From contig CAZKGR010000016.1 in NCBI GenBank assembly GCA_964552465.1, forward strand, positions 10,153-74,152: 64,000 nt of DNA. The letters run 5' to 3'. This document shows positions 17,732-24,849 of the stretch, piece after piece. Each line of letters opens with the position of its first letter. The first letter of the stretch is position 1. The position numbers were made by a program, and so were the translations under genes. The notes under the pieces are model-generated. The model saw only the letters and a list, made by a program, of their open reading frames with translations. It was not told where the DNA came from and did not search any database. The stretch comes from BMS3BBIN04 sp964552465 (lineage in GTDB: Bacteria > Electryoneota > Electryoneia > Electryoneales > Electryoneaceae).

Positions 17732-18415
17732 ATGAAGCCGTTGTTCACCAGCCTGCTGCTGCTTTGTCTGCTTTCAGGCGTCTACGCGTCTGATTGTGTC
17801 GTCAACGAAGGTGTCACGTGGTTTGATGTGGAATCTGTTTCCGGCTCCACAAATGTCCAGAATCTGTTCGCCGATCAGTTGCCGGGAGGTGATTCATTCG
17901 CGAATGCGTCCCGTCTGTTCACTGCAGACTCCGACAGCACACTGGCTGCCTGGTATGATGGTTCGACCGGGCAATGGCGCGGTACGCTACAAACTCTGGA
18001 GATCGGCCAGTACTGGCTGGTTCTTCCGCCGATGGCACCTGAGAGTGAACTCAGTCTACCAGGAGTGACTATACACGCCGGGTCCGTTGCAACCGACTGG
18101 GGATCGAATGGTTGGATGATCCGTCCTTCTGCTGGAGGTGGTCTCTCAGTATCCCCCACCGAGCCGCCGAAATCGTCAGCGACATACCGTGTGCAGGAAA
18201 AGGCTGACTCAACCTGGAAAGCGAGCAGCGGGGTGTACATTCTCGGCGAACCGCAATTACCATCCGAGACTTACATCTGGTTGGATCTGGCGCCGGTCAG
18301 CTCCGGCTATGGCGCGAAGCATGCTGCCGTGCCGTTGCCCCCTGGTGGACGGGTAACCGTCCCATTCATACCCAACTTCTCAGCGCCACCGTGGGGAGAC
18401 AAAAAAGTCGATTAG
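17732..18415 (+). CDS. Secreted protein of unknown function
   Basis: Exported protein of 227 residues. The first 20 residues form a signal peptide (MKPLFTSLLLLCLLSGVYAS). The mature part is rich in Ser, Gly, Thr and Trp with a predominantly beta pattern (for example YWLVLPP, YIWLDLAP, RVTVPFIP) and a single Cys at the mature N-terminus (SDCVVNEG). I do not recognise the family. Ribosome site TAGGAG. It converges with hemW, and the 38-nt gap between them holds a hairpin copy. Confidence 0.6.
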   Translation: MKPLFTSLLLLCLLSGVYASDCVVNEGVTWFDVESVSGSTNVQNLFADQLPGGDSFANASRLFTADSDSTLAAWYDGSTGQWRGTLQTLEIGQYWLVLPPMAPESELSLPGVTIHAGSVATDWGSNGWMIRPSAGGGLSVSPTEPPKSSATYRVQEKADSTWKASSGVYILGEPQLPSETYIWLDLAPVSSGYGAKHAAVPLPPGGRVTVPFIPNFSAPPWGDKKVD

Positions 18416-18437
18416 TCATTGTGGGGTGATATCTTCA

Positions 18438-18464
18438 GGCCCGTGTTTGCTTGTCAAACCGGCC
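18438..18464. repeat. CCGTG hairpin copy between convergent genes
   Basis: CCGTGTTTG and CAAACCGG pair with loop CTTGT-type; the T at position four, wobble-paired in other copies, is bulged here. The right arm overlaps the last codons of hemW. Leader TTCAGGC fits the family. Confidence 0.55.
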
Positions 18465-19686
18465 TCAACCCAGCCGCCAATTCGGCCTGAATAGCATCAA
18501 CCAGGAAGAACCCACGCTCCGTGCAACGGATATTTTCGCGATTCCGCTCCAGCATGCCTTTGCTGACTAAACGATCCAACGTACTCGGTGGCCAAGCAAG
18601 TCCCGCATCCTTCGCCAGCGTTGCCAGTTCATCTTCCGGACCACCGGCAACCATTCGAAGGTTGAGCATGATCCGTTCTTCAAGATGTTGACGTGCGCTG
18701 AGTACCTCTGCCCCACCAGCGCCATGACCGTGTTGATCAACAGAATCCATCCACTTACGCGTGTCCTCGAAATTCCAGAAACGTCTGCGGGCAGTCGCAT
18801 CGTAGCTATGCGCTGCCGGGCCCAGCGAGAGGTATGAACCACCATCCCAATACGACACATTGTGACGACACCGGCACCCCGGTTTCGCCCAGTTGCTAAC
18901 CTCGTAATGTTCAAGTCCGGACCGACTCATCGCATCGCTCAATACGCGCATCTGCTCGAATTCATCATCATCATCGAGGCGAACCTGTATGCCCTGAGCC
19001 TGCATCTCTGCGAACGGTGTCCCATCCTCGACGATTAACGAATAAGCGCTCAAATGATCTGGATCCCAATCAGCGATTTCGGTAACGGTTGCCTGCCACT
19101 CATCCAGTGCATTTTCAACATAAATGCCATACATCAAATCAACATTTAGCTTGAACGCGCCGTGCGCACGTAGCTTGTGCCACGAATCCCTCGCCTGTTC
19201 CGCCGTGTGAATTCGTCCCAACTTCTGCAACGTGTTCTCACCTAACGACTGAACACCAAGACTGACACGGTTTATCCCGGTTTCCGCCCAAGACTCAATC
19301 AATTCGTCTTGCAAAGTCCCCGGATTAACCTCTATGCTGCACTCGGTATCATCCGTAAACGCAAACTGTTTACGCAATTCACCGATCAAATGCTTGACCA
19401 TCTCCGGCCCTAGCATTGACGGTGTCCCACCACCGAGAAACAGCGAATGAGCCTGTACACCCGACCATGGTTCACGCTGAGCATACCACGACGCTTCACG
19501 GAGCGTCGTTTCAACGAAATCATCTGCAAAGGATGAATCGTCCAACTCTTGTGAAACAAACGCGCAATACGGGCATTTGCGCACACAGAATGGCACGTGC
19601 ACATATAATGCGAAACGGTCGGGTCGGGGATGGAAGAAAGAGGTCAAATCCAGATATCCAGGTTGGACAGCATCTGTTCGCGCCAT
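18454..19686 (-). CDS. hemW: Radical SAM HemW-like protein (heme chaperone)
   Basis: Radical SAM protein of 410 residues. The iron-sulfur cluster motif is Cys34, Cys38 and Cys41 in VPFCVRKCPYC. The GGGTPS SAM-binding motif, SIEVNPGT, the GVQSL segment and the HNVSYW motif place it in the HemW (formerly HemN-like) family, not the true coproporphyrinogen III oxidase, which has a longer N-terminal extension. HemW inserts heme into respiratory proteins. That fits the cytochrome c gene in this window. The start region overlaps the end of the preceding small gene by about 43 nt, so either start could be slightly off. Confidence 0.88.
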   Translation of the reverse strand: MARTDAVQPGYLDLTSFFHPRPDRFALYVHVPFCVRKCPYCAFVSQELDDSSFADDFVETTLREASWYAQREPWSGVQAHSLFLGGGTPSMLGPEMVKHLIGELRKQFAFTDDTECSIEVNPGTLQDELIESWAETGINRVSLGVQSLGENTLQKLGRIHTAEQARDSWHKLRAHGAFKLNVDLMYGIYVENALDEWQATVTEIADWDPDHLSAYSLIVEDGTPFAEMQAQGIQVRLDDDDEFEQMRVLSDAMSRSGLEHYEVSNWAKPGCRCRHNVSYWDGGSYLSLGPAAHSYDATARRRFWNFEDTRKWMDSVDQHGHGAGGAEVLSARQHLEERIMLNLRMVAGGPEDELATLAKDAGLAWPPSTLDRLVSKGMLERNRENIRCTERGFFLVDAIQAELAAGLRPV

Positions 19687-19925
19687 GCGCTACCATAACT
19701 TAATCCCATCTCAGGATCGGTAGCGCGTACAACGCCCTTCTGATATTGGATTTCTTCTGAACGTGCATCAAAGCGAGGAATCGCCTCACCTGATCTCACG
19801 ATCTCAACCAGCTCGCCAGTCCGACGTTCAGTTTCAACTACTTCTCGTTCAACATTCGGCGCATCAAACAACGCCAGATGAGGGTATATCAATTGCTGGT
19901 TAGTCGGTTGTATCGTCGTGTCCAT
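19644..19925 (-). CDS. Small conserved-looking hypothetical protein
   Basis: A 93-residue protein from the ATG at 19925, which has AAAGGA 8 nt upstream; a GTG directly before it is also possible. The sequence is charged and low in hydrophobic stretches, with no signal peptide: an acidic/Arg-rich centre (EREVVETERRTGELVEIVRSG) is split by nothing recognisable. It overlaps the start of hemW by about 43 nt and lies 18 nt after another small gene, so it is probably co-transcribed with both. Function unknown. Confidence 0.5.
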   Translation of the reverse strand: MDTTIQPTNQQLIYPHLALFDAPNVEREVVETERRTGELVEIVRSGEAIPRFDARSEEIQYQKGVVRATDPEMGLSYGSAWREQMLSNLDIWI

Positions 19926-19943
19926 CACAATTCCTTTCGTCGC

Positions 19944-20204
19944 TCACAGGTAGCGGTCCAATATCCAGCCAATGTGACTTTCCAGCCCGGCAGCGTCGGA
20001 AACAACCGGCTGCTCCCCCCTTTGCAGATCCCGGTTCCGTTCCGCCAACTCCTGCATGCGAATGTCCATTACAATCAACCGGGCCTGTGATTCCGCACGC
20101 TGACGGCGTTGGTTTTGACGAATCTTCCGACCACTCCGCTCAATCAACCAGTCAAACTGCTGATCTGACTGCTGAAGAGCTGGTCGTTGCGCAAGGTCGA
20201 GCAT
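19944..20204 (-). CDS. Small hypothetical protein, helical
   Basis: An 86-residue protein from ATG 20204 (GGGAG site just upstream). It is very rich in Gln and Arg and should be mostly helical, possibly a coiled coil (ERSGRKIRQNQRRQRAE segment). No membrane segment or signal peptide. It precedes the 19644-19925 gene by 18 nt. I do not recognise it; such Gln/Arg-rich helical proteins occur as structural or chaperone-like partners, but nothing here proves this. Confidence 0.45.
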   Translation of the reverse strand: MLDLAQRPALQQSDQQFDWLIERSGRKIRQNQRRQRAESQARLIVMDIRMQELAERNRDLQRGEQPVVSDAAGLESHIGWILDRYL

Positions 20205-20419
20205 GGGTGCTCCCGTGTCTCTCAAGTTCTGTTACGTTCATGCCGATAACGATATGGGATGATGTTGCCTTGTGTTTCGCGAGGCAGTCGGAGTGGTACG
20301 TTTACGTAGCACTACAACACCATCTCACCCCTCAGATTGTATTGATTTACACCAGTATTCAAGCTGATCAGCCGGTGCTACTCTGCGTCATCGACTGATA
20401 TACTACGAGGTTATGCTAA

Positions 20420-20746
20420 TTACTCACTGTCATGTTGATCCATCGCCTGCTGGTATCCGGCAGCGTACCATGAGTCGCTCAATTGACGCAGAGTTTCCTC
20501 CGGAACTGGCGTTTCCTCGGGCATCTGTTGCGCTTGCTCGCTTTCGTTCACTTCGCGAGCTTCATCACTGATCTGGACTTCGTCATGCAGGTGAGGCGCG
20601 ATCCGCTCAGCTATGTTCTCACGCCGAACTCTGCCGTCTGACCGTTCTTCGGATGATTCACGCTCAACTTTCTCTTGCACAGCTTCTTCCTGCTGACGTT
20701 TCAACAGGCGGTTCTGCTCATACAACCGGTCAATTCTGTTTACCAT
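20420..20746 (-). CDS. Small hypothetical protein, charged coiled coil
   Basis: A 108-residue protein from ATG 20746, which has a GAGGAG ribosome site 7 nt upstream. Highly charged: the N-terminal half (LYEQNRLLKRQQEEAVQ and following) looks like a coiled coil, the C-terminal part is acidic and ends with a short Tyr/Trp-containing segment. No signal peptide. A good promoter lies just upstream (20772-20800). It could head a transcript running through the two small genes into hemW, although a 215-nt gap follows it. Confidence 0.5.
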   Translation of the reverse strand: MVNRIDRLYEQNRLLKRQQEEAVQEKVERESSEERSDGRVRRENIAERIAPHLHDEVQISDEAREVNESEQAQQMPEETPVPEETLRQLSDSWYAAGYQQAMDQHDSE

Positions 20747-20771
20747 CGGCAACTCCTCGAGTGATGCGTTT

Positions 20772-20800
20772 GGTATATACTATTTCAATATGTATGCCAA
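20772..20800 (-). promoter_or_regulatory. Candidate promoter for the small-gene/hemW group
   Basis: On the minus strand TTGGCA (20800-20795) and TATACC (20777-20772) are separated by exactly 17 nt, with transcription expected to start about 20 nt before the GAGGAG site of the 20746 start. Confidence 0.5.
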
Positions 20801-20926
20801 CTTATATTCGACGAACTAACTCATTGTTTATTAAGCACAGGATATGTTTCGCCATTTCCTCTCCTGCGAAGAGTGGCACCTTTTCGTAGCACCCGAAACA
20901 CAAAAAAATGAACCCACTGATCTTGC

Positions 20927-20949
20927 CCTTGTTGGCTCTGCCAACGCGG
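20927..20949 (+). repeat. CCGTG hairpin family copy
   Basis: CCTTGTTGGC and GCCAACGCGG form a 10-bp stem with one mismatch and the T.G wobble at the fourth pair; loop TCT. The downstream ATCATCC matches the copy at 37951. Confidence 0.55.
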
Positions 20950-20974
20950 ATCATCCCGTTCTTTCTAATACGAA

Positions 20975-21006
20975 CGAGGGACACTTTGTCCTCAAAGTGT
21001 CCCTCG
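20975..21006. terminator. Perfect 14-bp hairpin of GGGACAC type
   Basis: CGAGGGACACTTTG and CAAAGTGTCCCTCG form a perfect stem with loop TCCT, between the divergently placed small-gene promoter and the sorting-domain fragment end. No U-tract follows. A related hairpin occurs at 24768. Confidence 0.55.
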
Positions 21007-21056
21007 GAAAGCTGATGCCTGTCTGTTTCTTTGACCTGTCTGTTGTCTTCTTTTTC

Positions 21057-21084
21057 TCAGGACTCAAGACTCGGGACTCAGGAC
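21057..21084 (-). repeat. 7-bp tandem array after the sorting-domain fragment
   Basis: Four units TCAGGAC, TCAAGAC, TCGGGAC, TCAGGAC on the plus strand; read on the minus strand this is GTCCTGA, GTCCCGA, GTCTTGA, GTCCTGA, the same family as after sucB and lpd. It begins 7 nt after the stop codon of the minus-strand frame. Confidence 0.8.
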
Positions 21085-21091
21085 TGCATTG

Positions 21092-21388
21092 TCATTTCAT
21101 CAACACAACCTTCTGAACCGCAGACCAGCCATTGGCAGATGCACGCACGAAGTACACACCGCCCGCGAGGCTTGACGCATCGAACGTCAACGTGTGCGAT
21201 CCGGCGCTGCGAGTGCCTGAAACCAGCGTCGCGACATGCTGACAGTTGATGTTGAAAACCGAAACGTTCAGCTCGGCAGGTCGGGGAAGGGATACGTTGA
21301 CCATCGTTGTCGGGTTGAACGGGTTCGGGTAGGCGGGTGACATAGACCAGTTCAAAGGAAGATCGGCTAGCTCAAGTTCCTCCACCTC
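21092..21388 (-). pseudogene. C-terminal sorting domain cut off by an in-frame TGA
   Basis: 98 codons in the same frame as, and directly following, the beta-helix gene, separated only by a TGA at 21389-21391. It encodes a complete C-terminal sorting domain: AYPNPFNPTT, an LPRPAELNVSVFNI strand, AGSHTLTFDASSLAGGVYFVRA, and a KVVLMK end. On its own it has no ribosome site and no signal peptide, so it only makes sense as the end of the upstream protein. The TGA stands where the beta-helix repeat would read SNC (TGC), so a single-base change or an assembly error is likely. Confidence 0.7.
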
Positions 21389-22275
21389 TCAGTTGCTGAT
21401 CATGGGAATGCTGGATAATCCTCGGAAACTGATTCCACCGCCATTATAATCAGCCGAATTCCCGCTTATTGTGCAATAGCTGATCACAGGACTGGCATTG
21501 CGGAAAGAAATTCCGCCACCATTAGTGGCCGAGTTCCCGCTGATTGTGCAGTTGCTGATAGTGGGATCAGAGTTGGAATAACCGGCAATCCCGCCGCCTG
21601 AATCATCGGCCACATTACTGCTGAAGTTGCAGTTACTGATAGTGGGATTGGAGGTTTCCAAGCAATCGATTCCACCGCCGAAATCTGCCGAATTTCCGCT
21701 GATTGTGCAGTTGCTGATAGTGGGACTGGACGTGTAGCAAAGAATCCCACNNNNNNNNNNNNNNNNNNNNNNNNNNNNNNNNNNNNNNNNNNNNNNNNNN
21801 NNNNNNNNNNNNNNNNNNNNNNNNNNNNNNNNNNNNNNNNNNNNNNNNNNCCGCTGATTGTGCAGTTGCTGATAGTGGGACTGGACGTGTAGCAAAGAAT
21901 CCCACCGCCACAATAGTTGGGGTAGACCCCCCCCACAGCAACACCGTTTTGGATTGTGAAGCCTTGAATCAAAGTGGCTGCGTCAATCTGGCCATCGCTT
22001 ATTATCTCAATAACGCGGTCAACATTGTCACCATCAATGAATGTGTTGCCCATGTCACCGGCTGCAATCAGTTTGATACCATTGACCAGCGGCCAGACGA
22101 TGTTCTCAACATAAGTTTCGGGTTGCACCAGCACCGTGTCGCCGGATGCCGAAGCATCGAGACCAGCCTGGATTGTGCCATATTCAGCAGGCACGTTGTG
22201 GATTTCCGCGATGACGGGCGAAATTGCCACCATCATCATGGCGCAAATGGTAAAAATCTGGATGAAGCTCTTCAT
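21389..22275 (-). CDS. Secreted right-handed beta-helix repeat protein, broken by a gap
   Basis: Exported protein starting with a signal peptide (MKSFIQIFTICAMMMVAISPVIA) after an AGGGGG ribosome site. The first domain (GTIQAGLDAS..GDTVLVQPETYVENI) is the DUF1565/pectate-lyase-like entry of a parallel beta-helix, followed by tandem repeats built on PTISNCTISGNSA and GGGI. The frame is interrupted by 100 N at 21751-21850. Exactly 55 nt are duplicated on the two sides of the gap, and removing gap plus duplicate (155 nt) brings both halves into one frame. The protein then runs to a TGA at 21389 and would continue into the sorting domain. Likely a surface or secreted adhesin or polysaccharide-binding protein; function inferred only from fold. 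Confidence 0.75.
21751..21850. other. Assembly gap (100 N)
   Basis: A run of exactly 100 N, the usual placeholder for an unknown distance. The 55 nt before it (21696-21750) are identical to the 55 nt after it (21851-21905), which suggests overlapping contig ends, not missing DNA. Confidence 0.98.
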
Positions 22276-22325
22276 GTTTCCCCCTGGTGTTTCTCAAACA
22301 TGATATGACGCAAGTTAGGAGGTCT

Positions 22326-22354
22326 ATAATACAGCCTAATTTTTGCGTCCGCAA
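22326..22354 (-). promoter_or_regulatory. Candidate promoter of the beta-helix gene
   Basis: Minus strand TTGCGG (22354-22349), 17-nt spacer, TATTAT (22331-22326). Transcription would begin about 45 nt before the start codon, whose AGGGGG ribosome site lies close by. Confidence 0.55.
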
Positions 22355-22382
22355 GCTGAATGTCTGATTATTACCAGAGATA

Positions 22383-22407
22383 GAGCCACAGCAAATTGCT
22401 GTGGCTC
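22383..22407. terminator. Perfect 10-bp hairpin
   Basis: GAGCCACAGC and GCTGTGGCTC with loop AAATT, between fba and the beta-helix gene. No U-tract follows on the minus strand. Confidence 0.45.
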
Positions 22408-22439
22408 GTGTTGCTACAAACCTAATCCAAGCGAAGCAG

Positions 22440-22562
22440 GTCATTCTGAGGCCGTTGTCTGCATAACGGCTGAAGAAGATCGAACTTAGATCTGGTTACT
22501 AATCTAGTTGTCTGTGACTTTGCTGGATCTTCTTCTTTTCGCTTTGCGAAATTCAGAATGAC
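22440..22562. repeat. Long nested palindrome of the TCATTCTGA type
   Basis: GTCATTCTGA at 22440-22449 pairs with TCAGAATGAC at 22553-22562, and inside it GAAGAAGATC at 22472-22481 pairs with GATCTTCTTC at 22526-22535. The GTCATTCTGAG...GAAGA pattern looks like a dispersed palindromic element I recall from intergenic DNA of various bacteria; this copy is diverged in the centre. It follows the fba stop by about 45 nt on the minus strand. Confidence 0.6.
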
Positions 22563-22605
22563 ACCCATCACATATTGACGGCTTCAAACCAACCGTCACC
22601 GGCCC

Positions 22606-23523
22606 TTACTTACCCGCGTAGATGTCCATGATCTTGTGGAGCAGTACGATCGCATCATCCTTCGGACGCTGGAACGAGTTGCGGCCGATGATCGAACCGA
22701 AACCGCCACCATCATGGATGCCCTGGATGGATTCGAGAACGCTCTCATCCGTACCCTTGCCACCACCGGAGAAGATCACGATCCGGCGACCGTCAAACGC
22801 GCTACGCATGACGAGATTGATGCGCTTGGCGAGCGTGCTGATGTCCGTACCGTTCTCCTCGATGACCTTACGGTTCGCTTCCTGAGCGATTACGGTCGTC
22901 GGCGGCTTGACCTTGATGATATCTGCTCCGAGTTGAGCTGCAATCTGGGCGGCGTAGCAGGAGATATCGACAGCCGTTTCATGATCCTTCTCCAGATCCT
23001 CGCCACGCGGATATGACCACAGGACTGCTGCCAGACCGACTTCGTGCGCTTCCTGGATGTATTCACGCACCTGCTCGTACATCTCTTCACGCTCGAGCGA
23101 GCCAGGATAGATGGTGAAGCCAACACCAGCGCAACCGAGTTCCAGTGCGTCTTGGACCGTTGCGGTGCGGGCCGGAATCGGATCGCTGTCTTTGTGCAAC
23201 GAGTCGTGGTTGTTTGCTTTCAGGATGAACGGGATCTGCCCGCCAAACTTGTCAGCCGCCTCTTCGATGAAACCGAGCGGCGCGGCGTACGCGTTGCAGC
23301 CGGCATCCAGCGCAAGCTGAGGGTGATAGTACGGATCAAACGTCGGTTCGTTTGGCAGATACGTACGCAACGGACCGTGTTCAAATCCCTGGTCCACCGG
23401 CAGAATGACCAGCTTACCCGTGCCTGCAAGACGTCCATGCATCAACATGCGATACAGATTGCTGCGCACACCCGGATTACGGTGGGTGTACCAGCTTAAA
23501 ATCTCTCTCACTCGATCCGTCAT
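22606..23523 (-). CDS. fbaB: Class I fructose-bisphosphate aldolase (DhnA/FbaB type)
   Basis: Schiff-base aldolase of the archaeal-type DeoC/FbaB superfamily, 305 residues from ATG 23523 (GGAGAG site upstream). It interconverts fructose-1,6-bisphosphate with dihydroxyacetone phosphate and glyceraldehyde-3-phosphate. Visible features are LPVDQGFEHGP at the start of the barrel, LKANNHDSL, the Schiff-base lysine (probably Lys204) in GADIIKVKPP and the phosphate-binding FSGGGKG loop. The upstream extension to 23589 lacks a ribosome site. Transcribed alone on the minus strand. Related DhnA proteins can act on other ketose phosphates, so exact specificity is family-based. Confidence 0.88.
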   Translation of the reverse strand: MTDRVREILSWYTHRNPGVRSNLYRMLMHGRLAGTGKLVILPVDQGFEHGPLRTYLPNEPTFDPYYHPQLALDAGCNAYAAPLGFIEEAADKFGGQIPFILKANNHDSLHKDSDPIPARTATVQDALELGCAGVGFTIYPGSLEREEMYEQVREYIQEAHEVGLAAVLWSYPRGEDLEKDHETAVDISCYAAQIAAQLGADIIKVKPPTTVIAQEANRKVIEENGTDISTLAKRINLVMRSAFDGRRIVIFSGGGKGTDESVLESIQGIHDGGGFGSIIGRNSFQRPKDDAIVLLHKIMDIYAGK

Positions 23524-23664
23524 TTTCTCTCTCCGCAGCTTGGAGTTGGTGGAATGGCAATACTTTCTTCCCGCGAAAGTAGCGACCATCTTCGCATGAT
23601 TCCAGCCACCGGAGCTCCGGGGGTCGGAGGCCCGAGAACCAGCTAACCATTCTCTTGTTTCTCA

Positions 23665-23699
23665 TTGACAACCTCAACTATATTCGCATAAGTGAATAT
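23665..23699 (+). promoter_or_regulatory. Promoter with overlapping palindrome before the ArsR gene
   Basis: TTGACA (23665-23670), 17-nt spacer, ATAAGT (23688-23693). The palindrome ATATTC-N8-GAATAT (23680-23699) covers the -10 box. A palindrome of this size at the promoter of an ArsR-type regulator suggests autorepression. Confidence 0.5.
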
Positions 23700-23712
23700 C
23701 ACAGGAGAATTC

Positions 23713-24147
23713 GTGGATCGGACCATCGAACTGCTACGCGCAATGGGCGAAGAAAGCCGCCTGCGCATATTGCTGTTGCTTGAACAGGCTGGCGAGCTAT
23801 CTGTAGCTGACCTTAGCGCTGCACTCGAACTACCACAGCCTAAAGTTTCGCGTCATTTGAGCCGCTTGCGCCTTGCAGGATGGGTTAGAGACCGACGTTG
23901 GCGCGGGTTCTCGCTGTATCGTGTCGTGCTGCAACCCGGCGACACACACCGTGAATACCTGCTCAACCTGACCCAAATACTCCGCGACGATACCACTTCC
24001 GCCAGCGACTTTGAACGTTTGGTCGCGATGCGACGTCAGCACCAGAGCGCCAGCACAACTGAAACAGTCCAAGAGTCCTTAGCTGAGCCTGACGCGTTTG
24101 CCCAACCCGATCCCAACGCCCCCAAACCTCCGGGCTCCGTTCTGTGA
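23713..24147 (+). CDS. ArsR-family winged-helix regulator
   Basis: Transcriptional regulator of 144 residues from GTG 23713, which has AGGAG a few nt upstream; the upstream GTG at 23692 lies inside the putative operator. The winged helix is clear: AMGEESRLRILLLLEQAGELSVADLSAALELPQPKVSRHLSRLRLAGWVRDRR. It lacks the ELCVCDL metal-binding cysteines of ArsR/SmtB metal sensors, so a non-metal signal or a different site is likely. The C-terminal 45 residues are Gln/Ser/Pro-rich. Its stop overlaps the GTG start of the cobalamin adenosyltransferase (GTGA), so it probably controls that gene. Confidence 0.82.
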   Translation: MDRTIELLRAMGEESRLRILLLLEQAGELSVADLSAALELPQPKVSRHLSRLRLAGWVRDRRWRGFSLYRVVLQPGDTHREYLLNLTQILRDDTTSASDFERLVAMRRQHQSASTTETVQESLAEPDAFAQPDPNAPKPPGSVL

Positions 24148-24707
24148 AGATCTACACCAAAACTGGTGATAAAGGCCAAACAAGCCTGCTGCGTGGTGGG
24201 CGTGTCCCCAAGCACCACCCGCGTGTCGATGTGTACGGTACCATGGATGAGCTCAACAGCCAGATCGGTTTCGTGCGTTCGCTGAATGAAGACGCCGACG
24301 TTGAAGACAAGCTGGCCTGGTTGCAGGAACGGTTGCACGTTCTCTGCTCCGATGTCGCCGCTCCACCAGCCGAGACTGAGGATGATGCCAGGATTCCCCG
24401 GGTAAGCGCGGAAGATGTTGATTATCTCGAGCAGATGATTGACGAGATGGACAACGACCTGCCAGAACTAACCCATTTCATCCTTCCGGGCGGATGTCCA
24501 ACGGGAGCAGCTTTGCATGTGGCACGGACGATCTGTAGACGCGGGGAACGTCGCCTGACGGAAATCATTGAGCTCGGCGAAGCTGTCAACGAGCAATCCC
24601 TGCGTTTCATCAACCGGCTGTCTGATACGTTGTTCACCCTCGCCCGTTGGACCAACCATCGCGCGGGGCAAACGGAAACGCCGTGGATTGGGAAGGAACA
24701 GGCATAG
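24144..24707 (+). CDS. ATP:cob(I)alamin adenosyltransferase, PduO type
   Basis: Converts cob(I)alamin and ATP to adenosylcobalamin, the cofactor of mutases and diol or glycerol dehydratases. 187 residues forming a five-helix bundle. Motifs: KIYTKTGDKGQTSLL at the N-terminus (ATP-binding TGDxGxTxL), RVDVYGTMDELNS, and the C-terminal ARTICRRGERR and RFINRLSDTLF segments. GTG start overlapping the ArsR stop makes translation coupled. No B12-dependent enzyme is encoded in this window, and the microcompartment operon here does not need adenosylcobalamin, so its client enzyme is elsewhere. Confidence 0.92.
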   Translation: MKIYTKTGDKGQTSLLRGGRVPKHHPRVDVYGTMDELNSQIGFVRSLNEDADVEDKLAWLQERLHVLCSDVAAPPAETEDDARIPRVSAEDVDYLEQMIDEMDNDLPELTHFILPGGCPTGAALHVARTICRRGERRLTEIIELGEAVNEQSLRFINRLSDTLFTLARWTNHRAGQTETPWIGKEQA

Positions 24708-24726
24708 AGCTCAGAATTGTGTTTGC

Positions 24727-24749
24727 CCCGACTTGCTTGTCAAGTCGGG
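24727..24749. repeat. Perfect 9-bp hairpin between convergent genes
   Basis: CCCGACTTG and CAAGTCGGG with loop CTTGT, the same loop as the hairpin copy at 18438. A likely relative of the CCGTG family with a fully compensated stem. Confidence 0.55.
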
Positions 24750-24767
24750 ATTAGCTTCCCGCATCAA

Positions 24768-24809
24768 ACAAACCGGGGACACTTACAGAAGTAAGTGTCC
24801 CCGGTTTGT
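24768..24809. terminator. Perfect 19-bp hairpin, bidirectional terminator candidate
   Basis: Arms ACAAACCGGGGACACTTAC and GTAAGTGTCCCCGGTTTGT with loop AGAA, placed between the convergent cobalamin adenosyltransferase and Omp28-like genes. The U-containing arm end on each strand fits a bidirectional terminator. Confidence 0.7.
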
Positions 24810-24813
24810 GTCT

Positions 24814-24841
24814 AGCTCACAGCTCAAAGCTCATCGCTCAT
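24814..24841 (-). repeat. 7-bp tandem array after the Omp28-like gene
   Basis: Four units AGCTCAC, AGCTCAA, AGCTCAT, CGCTCAT, ending 8 nt from the stop codon of the minus-strand gene. Read on the minus strand it starts GGACAGGTATGAG, matching the beginning of the array after lpd. Confidence 0.8.
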
Positions 24842-24849
24842 ACCTGTCC

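Larger units (their letters stand above)
22276..22605. other. Intergenic region with palindromic repeat
   Basis: 330 nt between fba and the beta-helix gene, without a gene. It holds the promoter of the beta-helix gene, a perfect hairpin at 22383-22407 and a long nested palindrome at 22440-22562. Confidence 0.6.

Noticed and set aside
21389..21391. TGA as a recoded sense codon (Gly or Trp)
   Set aside because: Many normal genes in the window end in TGA, including citrate synthase and sucB, so TGA is a working stop codon.
24144..24707. Link between the adenosyltransferase and the microcompartment operon
   Set aside because: They are 29 kb apart, and the predicted cargo does not use adenosylcobalamin.
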